DNA from: Eremophila alpestris peregrina
Taxonomy: Eukaryota; Chordata; Aves; Passeriformes; Alaudidae
Assembly: GCA_009792885.1 (NCBI GenBank)
Contig: WMCF01000174.1
Coordinates: forward strand, 671,432-735,431
Length of the DNA: 64,000 nt
Direction: 5' to 3'
A model generated the notes under the pieces. That model had not been told where the DNA came from and did no database searches. It worked only from the letters and a program-made list of their open reading frames with translations. The position numbers and the translations under genes were made by a program. This document shows positions 43,601 to 55,969 of the stretch, in pieces; positions within the stretch are counted from its first letter, which is position 1, and each line of letters begins with the position of its first letter.

Positions 43601-46600
43601 AGTGCCCTGGAGCTGCTCAGGCTGTTGGCTCTGCACTCTGCTGGCCCTGCAGGTCACTGGATGGCTCAAGTGAGGACAATCTACCCCAAATCAAGGTGCC
43701 AAGGTGAGCCCAGCCCCTTCCTCACCTTCTTAAACGGATACATGGCCACTTCCAGCCTGTGGGCTGCCTCCTGCCAGGGGATCTCCTGCTGCCAGGTGAT
43801 GTCCTCAAACACAAACTGGATGGGCTCCCCTGAGGGGTCCCTGCTGTCCAGCACCTTCCCCTCCTCGTCGTGGATCACGCTGGGGATGGAAGGCCCTGTG
43901 GATTCCAGCTCCATCTGCAGGGGAACAGGCTGGGTGAGGCCCTGCACACAGCCCCCTCCTGCCTCTGCTGGGCTCCAGGGCAGCATGCAGATCCTAAACA
44001 ACACTGGGCAGCTCCTGATGGAGATCCAGCTTCATCCCCCACCTCCTGGAGCTGCAGTGAAATGCCAGGAGAGGAATTTAATTTCCCTCAGTGTGGCTGT
44101 GCTCAGACACTCCATGTTCCCACCTTCCCAGGGGAGATTACTGTCTGTGGGACGCCAGATCCTTTCAGTCCTCAGGATCTGCAGGGAATTGGAAGCTCTT
44201 GCTCCCCTCACCAGCTCAGCCACGAGAGGGAGCAGCAGGAAAAGCTGCCCAGGAGCTTCCCTCTGCTTCGTGCTCTGGCAGAGCTGAAATGATTCTGCCA
44301 AATCTGCTTTCCTGGCTTTTGCCAGTTAAAAATAAACAGGACTCTAGTTTGGGAGAAAATGGGCCTGTTGGATTCAGGCATTCAGAATTATGACTTATGT
44401 TTCCTGTCCCAAGAGCTGGGATTAGCACGAGGGGAATGACCTGGTGCAGTTTCTAAATCCAGAGCCAACTGTTGTTCATACCCTGCTCTGGGCTCAGCTC
44501 CTCATCCTCCCTCCTGCCTGTCAGGCAATGTTTTAAAAAAGGAAAAAGTCTCCAAGAGCTTGGGATTCAACCCACACTGAGGGCAAAAGGAAAATGTCAC
44601 CAGAACTGGGAACAGTTGCAGAGGACAGACACAGATAAATGGAGATTCTGCTGTTGTAGTGAAATGAAAGCTCTCAGGAATGGGGTCACAGGGGTTCCAG
44701 GGCAGCACAGACCCCTGGGGAGGAGCTGGACACGTGAGGAGAGGGCACAGACCTGAGGCAGGTATCCAATGTCCACTTCCATGTTGCTGCTCTCACTTGC
44801 CCCATAGAGCCACTCCATGTCCACGTTCAGGGACCTGCAGGAGAGGCACCCAGAACTGTGCAACCCCCAAACAAATGGCAAGAGCCTCTTGCAGGGTCAG
44901 CACTGAACCCAGAGCCCCTGGAGATCTCTGTGCTCCCTGCAGATCCCTGCTGCACCAGGGCCCAGGCACCCACTCAGCACTCAACACCTCTGAGCTCTCT
45001 CAGATGACAGCAGACAGAGATGTCTTTGCTCCCTCTTCCTTCCCTCACAACATTCTGATCCTGCTGAACTTTTAAAAGTGTTTTCCTGGAAGCTAAAGGC
45101 TGCTGGCAGAGCCCAGAGTGCCTGCTGGCTGTGAGCAATGTGCTGACAGAGGCACTGGGGTTGAATCACCAGGGTAACGTTGGAATAGAATTTTCACTCC
45201 TGTCATGGGCAAAGGGATTTGAAGCTTCTTCCCCCTGCAGCATTTGCAGCTCCCTGCCAGAGAGCAGGAACGAGCTGGTGCAAAGCTCTGCACACAGAAC
45301 CTTCACCTGGGAGACTCCAAAATCTGCTGGAGGAGGAGCATCGGGCCTTGCTGAAGTGGGACTGCCAGTCCTGCCACACCCTGCTGTCCCTCCCAGCACC
45401 AAGGGACAGTTACTGGGCAGTGAATCAGGCCCTGGATGGCTCAGGGATCCTCAGCGATGCAGAAATGCCTCCACAGCCAACTGCAGAGCTCAAATCACTC
45501 AGATTTCCCGAGGAATGAGAGGGAAACTGCTGTACCTGTTGTTAGGGACAAAGAGCCTGAAGTCCCTGACGTGGGAAGAGTCCTTGGACAGGACAATGTA
45601 ACCTGTGAACTGCCCCGGGGAAAACCAGAAGGGGAAGTTTGGTGGCTCATTCAGCTGGAATTCAGCGTGGATCCTGGAGGGAGAGAGGAGATCAGCTGGG
45701 ACCCTGCACTGCAGCTGGCAGCAGGGAAAAGCTGAAATTATCAACATGAACTGGGCAAGAGAGGTGGAGCTTTAAAAGCTTTTCATGTCACACAGTGAAG
45801 AGGGTGCAAGGCTGGAGCAGATACCCTGGGTCAGGAGCATCTCCAGCATCCATGCCCTGTGGAATTGGGCATCCAGGAAGGATGAAACACTTCATCATTC
45901 CTTGAAACACAGGGACAGAACAAGAGCCCTTTAGCCACCCCCTCCAGCTTGATCAGACACTTAAAAGCTGTGTGTAACACTCCCAGTACAACTATTCTGT
46001 GGATTCTCCCCCTTGGGAAGACACTCCACCCTCTGACTAACCTCAACCTAACAAAATTCTTGCTAGCCAGATTCTCCCCTTTCAAGCAGGGGTTGATGTC
46101 CTGCATGAGGACATGGTGACACTGACAGCAGAGGTGACCTTTGGCTTGAACCACTCTCCTCACACCAGCCCTGGTGACCCCTGGGCACACCCTGCACATG
46201 CCATGCCTCCTGTGCCCCCAGCAGCCTCCTGCCCTGCCCAGGGACAGGCTCAGGGGTGTCCCCCAGCCCCCAGGCTCACCTGAAGGCTATGGTGTAGTAG
46301 AAGCTGCTGCTGGCCTGGATGCAGGCCACGGCTCCCTGCGGGGCGAAGCGCGTCCTCACGAAGGGCCGCGGGTGGAACATGCTCAGCAGCTTGTGGATTA
46401 TCACCTGCAGGAGGGATGGCCAAGGGCAGCACTGAGATCTGCTCCTCCTCACAGCCCCAGAGCATCCCCCCATGTGAGAGAATGGCTGTGATTGAACAGC
46501 CAGCTCAGGGACAGAGCCAAGCACACAGCAAGGAGACAGAGCGAGGCACTGCTGTCACACTAAATCCATCTCCCGTGGTGTGTGTGCCATTCCTGTGGTG

Positions 46601-49600
46601 TCTGTGCCATTCCCGTGGTGTCTGTGCCATTCCCGTGGTGTCTGTGCCATTCCCGTGGTATCTGTGCCATTCCCGTGGTCTGCAGGCCCCCATCAGCACA
46701 GGCTGAACACCAAACTGATGTGCAAAGCTGCCCCCACCAGTGCTTCAGCCTTTGAAGGGGTGGGAGGGCAGTCACTGGTCCCCCAGGCTCAGTTAGCCCC
46801 AGCACCCAGGGGAGGGGATGCACAGCCAGGCTTTACAGAGTCCCACAGGTCACCCAAAGGCTCACCTGGCCCCTGTTCCACAAGCACAGGGCCTTTCTGG
46901 ATCACCCTCTCTGGCAAAAAACTACCCTCAAATCCCTCACAATTTAAATCAAAATTACCAAACAGGATGAAGTGACTCAAGTCAGCCTCACCTGGCTGTG
47001 ACAGGCACCCAGAGCTTTTGCCTGCTCTCAGTTTGTCCTACAGTTCAGGTATTCCTGGGCTATACACTACAGAATTCCTGCTTCCTTAACAAATCCAGGC
47101 ATTCACAGACAAAATCTGAGTTTCATATCTCACCTCTTTGCCCTTGGGAGGTGGAGGGTAGAACCTGTTGTTGGAGAGATAGCCAGTGAAGATGTTCAGT
47201 TCACTGGGAATTATCCACCAGGGATCCCCAAGATTCAGATCATTCTTGGGAGGGAGGAAGGCTTTGAACTGCCTGGCAAGCAGGACACTCATGGGGGCTG
47301 CTGGGGCTGTCCAGTTCCTCAGCCCAGACAGAGCCACGTGAGAAATCTGTGAACAAAAAATGCTGTCAGGGCCCAGAGTGGGGTCTCCCGATGTGCAGTG
47401 GTGCCATGGATCTAGGGAGGCTTTGGAAAAGGGGGAAAAAAAATATCTAAGACATCCCAAATTCTTCTCAGCTCACCAAACAGTTCTGTCAGCCTTCAAA
47501 ATGTGAGTGACAGAGGAGAGGGGACTGTGCCATTAACACCAGTGCTGCTGCACTCAGCTGGGGCAGAGCCAGCTCTCATTGCTGCTCCCAGCTCCCCAGC
47601 CAGGCTGGGGCACAGCTGAGGGAGGCAGGTCCCTGTCAGAGCAAGTGCCAGGGGGTTCAGCAGCACCCTGTCCCCTCCCAGTGACCTCCCCAGCCCAGCA
47701 GATGTGTTTTTATCCCAGGATGTGTGGCCTGCAGGACACCTACTCCCAAAAAGCCATCCTTGCTCTTCGTCATTGTCTCCATGACCAAGGGCTGGAATTT
47801 GGCCACGATGGACAAAGTCTCCCCCTCTGGATCTGGGATCTCCTCCTCTTCTGATTCTGAGGCTGGAGCCACCCCTGGACAAAAGGACAGGAATTCAAGC
47901 AGCTGTTTCCTCTCCCTCCCCTTGCAAGCAATTGTGATGACACATTTCTCCTGGCAAATCCAGGAGCACTGGGAGTCTCCAGCTGTCCCCACACAGCAGA
48001 ACTCAGACCCATCCCCAGGCCAGCCTTGGCTGCATGAACTGAAGAGGAAAGGGACCAACTCAATGGCTTTAAACCACTCCATGATTCCCTGTGTCCCTGG
48101 CTGCACAGCCCAGGCAGGCTCACAGCCCCTCAGAATGATCCCAGCACGTGCTGGAGCCAGTCCAGGACAGCACAGGCAAACCCTGTGTGTGTCCCCAGTG
48201 TCCATTGTCATCCCCACACTTCTCCCTGCCTGGCACCAGCACAGCCACTTGCTCTGTGCTGATAAAGCCTGCAGGGATGATCTCCCACAGCTGCCAGCCA
48301 GGAGAGCTGCCCCAGCTCAGTGCCACTCTGTGACTCACTGCTGCTTTTGGCCTGGCCTGGCCTGGATTTGTTGTATTCAGCCATCCCAAATCCCCTTTAA
48401 GCTCCAGACAAAGTAACTTATGTACTTTGCTAGTCCAGCAATGGGATCCTGCACCTTGTAAAAACTGCACTTTGTCAGAGTGATGTCTGCTGCTTAAGCC
48501 TTTTCAACAACAGGGAAAGCTTCACAGCCCCTCTTTGTGCAAATGAGACCCAAAGCAGCAGCCAGAAAACAACAGAGTGAATCAAATACTCAGTGAATTC
48601 AAGCTGTGGAGTTCCTGATGTTTGGCTCTGGAAGGCAGACAGGAACCCACCCGTGAGCTTCTCAGCAATGGGTTTGAACTCCTCTGGGCTCAGGTACAGG
48701 TCCTTGTTGGTGTCCAGGGAGGAGAAGAGGAACAGCCCCTCATTCCCCAAGGACTTCAGAGCCAGCTCCTGGTTTGGGAAGAAGAGGCAAGTGAGATTTT
48801 GTTGGAAGCTGCTGCACAAGTCCACTCTGGCCCCTCTGGAGTTAATTCCCACTCTTTCCAGGGGAAAGATGAACACCCTTGGCAGGATTTGGTGCTTTTT
48901 GCAACAGGGATCCGTGTCCAGGAACTGCTGGCACGAGGATATGGAACCTACATCTGCCTGAGTAATTCCAGCTGAACCATCTGCTCACGTTCTGTGCCTT
49001 TTGTCAGAAAAAGTCCCCACTTTTTCCAGCTGGTCAGTCCTAAACCTGCAGGGAGCACCTGGGATTGCTGGGATAAACTGAGGCAGTCAAATATGTGAGT
49101 AACACATTCCAACAGCACAGAGGGAGTGAGCTGAGCCCTTGGGATTAGAAACTTCCACTCGTGGTGGGATCCAGCCCAGCATTACAGCCCTGCTGTGGTC
49201 AGTGCCCATCCAAATCTCCAGCCTTGGAACTGCAGGGAACATTCTGGCTCCCTGCTCCCTCCTGCATCCATCAGGGAGTCACAGCACCCACAATCTGATC
49301 CAGAACTTCCCACACCATCCCAGCTTCTCTGTGCCTCAGTTTCTCCCCCTGCAAAGCCCCCACAGGCCCCACGAAGGTGAAGTGTCCCTTGGAGCAGCCC
49401 CAAAGGGGCTCTGGATGCTCCCAGACATTCCCAGTCTCCAGTCTGAAGGGAAAGGGCCAGCCTGGAGGCAGAGCAGGAGCTGCAGGCTGGTGTGAGAGGA
49501 GGGAGAGGCACAGAGCAGGTGAGACACAGCCCTCAGAGGCAGCCAGCCCTTGGCACACCCCCAGCTTGCCCTGCCACCCCTGGAAAATCCTGGAGCTGGG

Positions 49601-51029
49601 AGCACAGACACTCTGCATTCTGCTGTTCATCCGTGCCTGCTCTCCATTGCCTGCAGCACCACCAGCATCCCCAGAGCTCCTGAACCAGTTTATTTTCCAT
49701 CTGTTGCCTGCCAGCCTGAAGCAGCACTAATGCAGCCTGGAAGGCTTTGCTCCCATCAACTGCAGCTCCAAAAGCACTCAAGAGCCTTCCAGGGCAGTTC
49801 CAGGACTGAGACAGACTGAAACAGAGACCCTGGAACTCAAAACGAAGATGTGGATGAGGATCCAAGGACATGAAAAAATGAAGGGAGATGGTTATTTGTG
49901 CACAGGGACAATCCACGATGGACTGTCCACAGTTTAACCTGCGTTCATCCCCTGAATGGATGGGGATGAGCATCCTTGGCTCTGAAAACTCCTCCACTGA
50001 TGGATCTTTCAGAGCCTCTCTTCATTTTGCACTTCACAGGCACGGGGAAGTGGGCCCCCGAGGGATGGGGCTGGAATTTGCATTGCTGGAACGTGAGGAA
50101 AAGTCATTTTTCCCCTCACTGAGTGGGGCTGGAGGCAGGGGCAGAGCCAGCTGTGCCATGGAGAACACTCCAAGCTGCACTTGGGCACCAGGGACACAAA
50201 AACGATGTTGGGAACCAGAGAGAGCCATCAGGGCTTGGCCTTTTGCTTCCTGACAACATCCACATCAAAGAACGCTGCCAGAACTTGGTTGAAAAAAAGA
50301 GAACTGTTTCCTTTCTCTTTTTAATCTGTGATTATGAGGACAAACTGCCCTGTTTGTGCCAGAGGCCGCCTCAGACTCTGTCGGATGCCTGGTGGCCCCC
50401 TCAGCCCCGGTGCCGCTCCCTCAGCCCCGGTGCCGCTCCCTCAGCCCCGGTGCCGCTCCTGAAGCACCGGTGCCCGCTCGGTGCCGTTCCCTCAGCCCCG
50501 GTGCCGCCCCCTGAGCCTCGGTGCCCGCTCGGTGCCGGTCTCTGAGCCCCGATGCCCGCCTGGCTCCGCTCCCTCAGCCCCGGTGCCCGCTCGGTGCCGT
50601 TCCCTCAGCCCCGGTGCCGCTCCTGAAGCACCGGTGCCCGCCGGTTCCCGGTGGCCCCCTCAGCCTGGCTACGGCCCCCTCAGCCCCGGTGCCCGCTCGG
50701 TGCCGGTCTCTGAGCCCCGATGCCCGCCTGGCTCCGCTCCCTGAGCCCCGGTGCCCGCTCGGTGCCGCTCCCTCAGCGCGGCGGCCGCCGCCTCCCCTCA
50801 CGCAGCCCAGGCCGGCCGCGCCCGCCATTCCCCCTCCCTCCCTCGTTCTCTCCGCCCGTCCCCGCCCCTGCCCGCTGCCCGGTACCTGCCGCCGGGCCGC
50901 CTCCGTGTCCCGGTAGTACTTGGCGGCCAGCAGCGCGGCCAGCAGCGCCAGGGCCAGCGCCAGGCGCGGAGGAGCCGGTCCCGTTGCCGGCCCCGCCATC
51001 GCGCCGGGCCCGCGCCGCGGAGCCGCCAT
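40613..51029 (-). CDS. SELENON: SELENON, selenoprotein N (ER membrane selenoprotein)
   Basis: Type II ER membrane glycoprotein that senses luminal calcium and activates SERCA by redox; human mutations cause congenital myopathies. Twelve coding exons (high to low): 51029-50886, 48768-48651, 47874-47744, 47346-47134, 46404-46280, 45673-45536, 44834-44753, 43914-43726, 42850-42745, 42258-42146, 41555-41454, 40783-40613. All are GT-AG and in frame: 543 residues with TGA read as selenocysteine at residue 415 (LDDQSC-Sec-GSGRTL). A hydrophobic anchor spans residues 23-37. An EF-hand loop DTNKDLYLSPEE is at 67-78. Other blocks: DPWWIIPSELNIFTGYLSNNR, NVDMEWLYGASESSNMEVD, FPVEMIICLPNGTVVHH. The short human Alu-derived exon 3 is absent, as expected outside primates. 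Confidence 0.97.
42746..42748 (-). other. SELENON: In-frame TGA recoded as selenocysteine (Sec415)
   Basis: The codon follows TGC (Cys414) and is one base before the exon 9 donor (TGA G|GTGAGG). Downstream exons stay open and conserved for 128 more residues, so TGA is recoded rather than terminal. The Cys-Sec-Gly motif resembles the thioredoxin-reductase active site. Confidence 0.97.
45880..46150. other. Unrecognised segment in SELENON intron 5
   Basis: About 270 bases unlike the surrounding CAG/CTG-rich intron (cctctgactaacctcaacc, tgtgtaacactcccagtaca). It may be an old transposable-element remnant, but I cannot name the family. Confidence 0.25.
46571..46680 (+). repeat. 20-bp minisatellite, 5.5 near-perfect copies, in SELENON intron 4
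   Basis: tctgtgccattcccgtggtg repeats at exactly 20-bp spacing with three substitutions over the array, suggesting recent expansion. Confidence 0.95.
50397..50775 (+). repeat. GC-rich minisatellite in SELENON intron 1
   Basis: ctcagccccggtgccgctcc and ctgagccccggtgcccgctcg units repeat about 15 times. Larger blocks are also repeated (about 50540-50600 against 50718-50775). It abuts the SELENON CpG promoter. Confidence 0.9.
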
Positions 51030-51100
51030 GGCCGGGGGAGGCGTCAGGCGGGGCAGGAGGGGCCGCGGCCTCCCCGCGGGGCCCGCTGAGGAAGGGAAAA
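50780..51100 (-). promoter_or_regulatory. SELENON CpG-island promoter
   Basis: CpG-dense sequence surrounding the ATG exon. There is no TATA box. The ATG at 51029 is in context gccATGGcg. Confidence 0.55.
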
Positions 51101-51109
51101 AAAAAACCT

Positions 51110-51415
51110 TTTCAGCCTTAAATCAGCGCCCCTCCGTCACGGGAAGGGTTTGTGTGGTGTTAAATCAGCGGTGCCGGGTCAGGGGGAGACGTGGTTTGGT
51201 GTTCAATGAGCAGCGCTCCCTCAGGGAAAACCGCGTTTTAAGTGTGAAGTGACCGGCGCCCGCTAAGGAAAAAGCGTGTTTTAGTGTTCAATCCGCGTCG
51301 ATCGGTTAGGGAAAAGCTCTTTTTTAGTGATAAATCAGCGCCACTCGTTCAGGAGAAAGCCTCTTTTTAGTGTTAAATGAGCGGAACTCGTTGAAGAAAA
51401 AGCGTTTTTTGGGCT
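51110..51415 (-). repeat. Diverged ~43-bp tandem repeat upstream of SELENON
   Basis: Seven to eight units with the pattern gtgttaaatcagcg-(about 10 variable bases)-tcagggaaaagcgttttttа-type run. The start taaatcagcg or caatgagcag and the end aaaagcgttttt are recognisable in each, but copies differ by 20-40%. It lies 80-390 bases upstream of the SELENON start codon and so may overlap its promoter or 5' leader. Confidence 0.8.
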
Positions 51416-54400
51416 GAAATGTCTCTGCTGTGAGGGCTCCAGGAGAGATAAACTCCCTCCTCCTCAGGGGTCTGCAGGGATTTCATTTTTATTATCGATA
51501 GGAGGGGGCTGTGTGTCCATCCCCGCATTTCCACAGCGGCATCTTGTTCTTCATGAAGCTTTTCCCCTAAAAACAAACCCCTCAACTTGTTTTGCACTCA
51601 CCAAAATCAGCCGTACCCTGCACTTCGACTTGCTTAAAGCTGACCAAAGCAGGTATTTTATTTAACAAATCAGGCTGGGTGGGTTCATTTGCAGTGATTC
51701 CGCTGAGGTTTGAGCCCTAGGGATGGGAATTAGGGGATGCTTTTCAGCCTCCTTTCTCCAGCACCATCCCCACATGTTGGGTCATTTTTACCACCATCCC
51801 CACATTTTGGGCCATTTTTACCACCACCATGCCACATTTTTGGGTCATTTCCACCCCAAACTTTTCAGCCTCCCCACGTTTTCAGTGCCCTCCACGTGGC
51901 CGTGGCACTGCTGTCGCATTGTCCCTTAGCGGTGGCTGTGCCAATAAATAAAATATTTACTCATTTTAATCCCTCCCCGTCCCTCATCCTGCTGCTCCTC
52001 CGTGCTGCTGATGCCCCGATTTCTGGGGGGGATTTCTGCTGCAGGGTTTGATCTCTCCGAGGGCAGCGGGAAGCGTCAGCGTTTAATCCTTTGAAGCTCT
52101 GCTGCATCCTAAGCCTGCCTTAATCGTTTTTGTTTCGGGCTTAAAGAACTCTCGAGATGGAGATGAGCGAGAGCATGACCAAGCCGTTAAGAGAGGAGGA
52201 TGAGGATGGAGGAGCCCAGCAGTGGAACCAGGTGGGGTATTTGTGATTCAGGGTTGTTGCACTGAGGGAGGAAGAAGAAAAGTTCCTTCTGCCAGCAGAA
52301 AACTTCCCTGAAACTCTGCTCTGAGCCTGGCTTGGGCCGTGGGGAGGAGCAGGATTAGCAGAGCATGGAAATGGCCCAGGCTCAGGAAGGGAGGAGCAGA
52401 AACATCACAAGGCACCAGCAGGACAAAGACTCCCCTCACCTGCACTGCTGAGGGACAGAAAAACCCCTGCTGTGGATCAAGGGCAGGCCTTGGAACAAAG
52501 CTGATGCTGGGGGTAAATCTGAACTCCTGCTAAACCCAGCCAGGCTGAGCTTGGTGCCTGTGATTAATCCCTGGGGATTGCAGGGGATCTCTGGGAGCCC
52601 AGGCACAGAATCTGCAGAGGAACCTTTGAGCTTCCCAAAAGCTCCTGCTGTGCCTGGAGCTCCTGGAGCAGAGTCTGGCTGAGCTCTGCCTCCTCAGGGC
52701 AGCTCAAACACCTCCTGGTTTGTGCTGGGGCCACTCAGCTGCAGGAATCTCCCTCTGGAAGGGTGTGGGATGCTCCCACTCACTCGTGTGGAATGGAAGC
52801 CAAGCATGGAGCTCTCACAAAACACCAGGATCTGCTCCTAAAACAGAACCACACAGTTTATTCTGGGAGTTCAGACCCTGCCAGGCAAAGTGTTCTGTGT
52901 TATTCCAAGAGCAGGCCGTTCTTATTTAAGAAATTCCCTTAATCCATGATCAAAATCCTTTGAGCTACAAGAGCTTCCCCATGCCCAAATCTCCTGGCTA
53001 ACACAGCTCACTCCCAAGATGTTTATTTACCAATAACCACTCCTCTAGGCCAGGCTTAGCAGGCAGCAGCTTTATCCCTGGGATAATGCTAAGTCCCCAT
53101 CTGACAATCTTATTTCTCTCGGGGAATTACAAAGGCAGGAATTTAGAAACAACATTTTCTGTTCTCACAACTTGCTCAAAGCAACTTTATTTCCCCCCAA
53201 GCTGCTGAATGAACCAATTGTCACAAGAATGAACAGGAATGTTCCATCCCCCAGGGCCACAGAGCTCTGCAGTGATCAGAGGGAATGCTGATCCCAGATC
53301 CAGGAGAGCTGGGAATTGCTGTCAAACACTGCCTGGATTCCCACAGAAATCAACTTCTGCTGCACAAACCTCTTTAAATCCACCAGTGTTGTCTCATTCC
53401 AAGCATGGAGTAACTGATCTTTTACAGGATCAACCCCAACAAGGCTTTTTATTTTACAAGACTTTTATTCTGTTTCACAGATCTGACTATTACAGCAGTA
53501 AAATTATTACAAGTGACTCGTAACATTTAGTTCCAAATAAAAGTAGAAAAACACCAAAAAAAAAAAAAAAAGGGATAAAGGAAAGTTAAATGAGATGTGA
53601 TGATGGTAAATGTGTTTTAAGAGCACAAAAAAAAAGTCTATAAAAATACATCAGGAGCAAGGATTTTGCAGCCAAGTTTTGGTTTAGTCACAGATTTGAC
53701 ACCACAGAGTCACAAGAAATGGCTGGAGGGGATCTCTGGGGTGCTCCTGCCCCAGGGCTGTCCCTGCCCCTCTGCAGAGCCCCAAACCTGCTCTGCTGGA
53801 GCCCAGGGTGGGGCTTTCCCCTCTCCCTGCTGCCCTCAGGATGCTGAACTCACCATCCACGGCCTTGGATCTTCATTCTGGGCTCAGCAGAGCCCCTCTG
53901 TTGTGTCTGTGTCCCTTGGAGGAGGAATTTACCACCAATCCTCCTGGATTGCTCCTGTCCTGCTGAGCCACCCCTCCAGCAGGGCCTGAGACCTGCAAAT
54001 TCCACCCTGAGGCTGCTCCTGTCTCATTTTGCCCACTAAAACATCCCCTTTTCCCTGTCCTCTGTTCACCCCTGAGCTCTCAGCTGGCTCCTCAGCCATC
54101 CCCAGGAATTCCAGCTGCTCTCCCACACCAATTCCCCTTCCTCATTCCCCTGAGCCTCCTGAAGAGCCCCCAAAGCCCAGCAGCAGAAAGCCCAGGACAC
54201 TGAGAGCTGTTCCCTGCAAAGGTGATAAATAAAGCAGATAAAAGGCAGAAATGAAACAGAGAAAGGGAAGGAGGATGTGTGTGGGTGTGTGTAAAGTCTG
54301 TTTTATGGCAAACTTCCAGTCCTTTGGCCACTAGAAAGCAAAATCAGTGGATTTCATATAAATTCTCTGTATAAAGGAATGTCTATGAACTGTGTACAGT

Positions 54401-54611
54401 ATGGCCCAGAATAAACATCTCATCATCAGCCTAAGAGAGCTCCTCACAGAGGAAAAGAAGGTGCTTAGTCATGGTTCATCTTCCCAAGCAAATCCTGTCC
54501 GGAATTGGACCAGTGCCCCAAAACCCCACTGGAGGAACAGCAGGGATTCCTTCCATGGAGAGCAAAAGCAGAGTGTGCCCGGGCTGGGGGAGCAGGAGCT
54601 GCCCAGGGCCC
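51416..54611. other. Intergenic region SELENON-MAN1C1 with MAN1C1 3' UTR
   Basis: No coding gene recognised. A short ccccacattttggg repeat is present at 51765-51860. MAN1C1 3' UTR probably occupies the right part: minus-strand AATAAA motifs at 53469-53464 and 53453-53448 are the best polyadenylation signals, about 1.15 kb after the stop. A 29-codon ORF followed by GT at 52157-52246 is noted in findings. Confidence 0.45.
53448..53469 (-). terminator. Candidate MAN1C1 polyadenylation signals
   Basis: Two minus-strand AATAAA hexamers 16 bases apart (plus-strand TTTATT at 53464-53469 and 53448-53453), downstream of the MAN1C1 stop with no coding sequence between. Confidence 0.5.
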
Positions 54612-55935
54612 TCAGGGCTGTGCTGCTGCTCTCAAGTCCGTGTGGTTGATGGGCAGGGGATGAGCCTCTGTGTTGAACACCCAGTCCTCCAGGGACAGCA
54701 CGTCATCTTCACAGAACAGAAGATAGAGGTACCTGGAGCCACGGGAGAGACACACACAGGGCTCAGAGAGCACAGCACGGTGTGCTCTGTGCATGGGACA
54801 CAGTCACAACTGCCTGGAAAATCCCCACCCTTCCCTGGAGCACAGCGGAGCCCTTCACACCCTGAGCAGGAACCCGCAGGGAGCCACTGGCAGGAAACTC
54901 CCAAAGCTTTGCAGCCTTTGCCCAGTTCCCCTCCAGAATGGGCTGGGAAGATCCTGAAAGCTCCTCCCGTTCCAGCCGCCTGCCCTGGGCAGGGACCCCT
55001 CCCCCTGGAAGAGAAGCCTTCCCCTCATTAGCTGAGGCTCATTAAGGGAATTGTGCTGCTCCGGGAGGCCCCTGTGACCCCGCACTCACTTCAGAGTCTC
55101 TGCCAGGAAGAAGCTCTGCTGCATGTTGTCGTGGGTGGGCGGGGTGGAATAAACGTCTCGGATGCCAGAGAATCCAGCTTCCACCCTGCAGTGCTTCTCC
55201 AGGGCCTGCAGAGGAGGAACAGACCCTCAGACACCCCCAGGCCACAAACCCAAGGGCAGGGTCCCTGTCCCTCACTGAGGAGCCCGGGGTCATTGGGAAC
55301 CAGCCTGGCTCTGATGAACAGCAGGGGAAGGCTGAGCTGGCTGAGGGACTGAGGGCACTGCAGCCCACGAGGGGGAACATCCACACTGGGGATCACACAC
55401 TGAACTGAGGCACTGGCTGTATCCTGCCCCATTGCTCACAGGTTTGAGATCCTGCCCCATTGCTCACAGGTTTGAGATCCTGCCCCATTTTCATGGGCTT
55501 GAGAACAATTTGGGTTGAAAGGACCCTTAAAAACCACCCATTTCCACCCCCATGCCACAGACAGCACCACCTTCCACCAGACCAAGCTTCCCAGAGCCCC
55601 ACACCACCTGAAACCAGTGAAACACCAATTCCCATCTCAGTGTTCAACACAATCCCAACAATCCCCACTCCCTCTGAAGCGTGGATTTCCGCAGCAATAC
55701 AACCCCCAGGGCCCCGTGCAGCCTCACCTGCACCACCTCCCAGCCCCAGTGTCTGTACTTGGGCTGGTGGGTGAGCCTCCACAGGTACATGTAGCTCTCC
55801 ACCACCTCGGGTCTCAGGATGTAGTAGCGCTCGCCCAGGCGCGTGGCCGTGGCCTCGCTGCCCGCGTCGAAGCGGAACGCCTCGGGGCCCAGCCTGGTGT
55901 CTGGGGAGAGCACAGGGGCTGTCAGTGCCAGGCCA

Positions 55936-55969
<34 letters not shown>

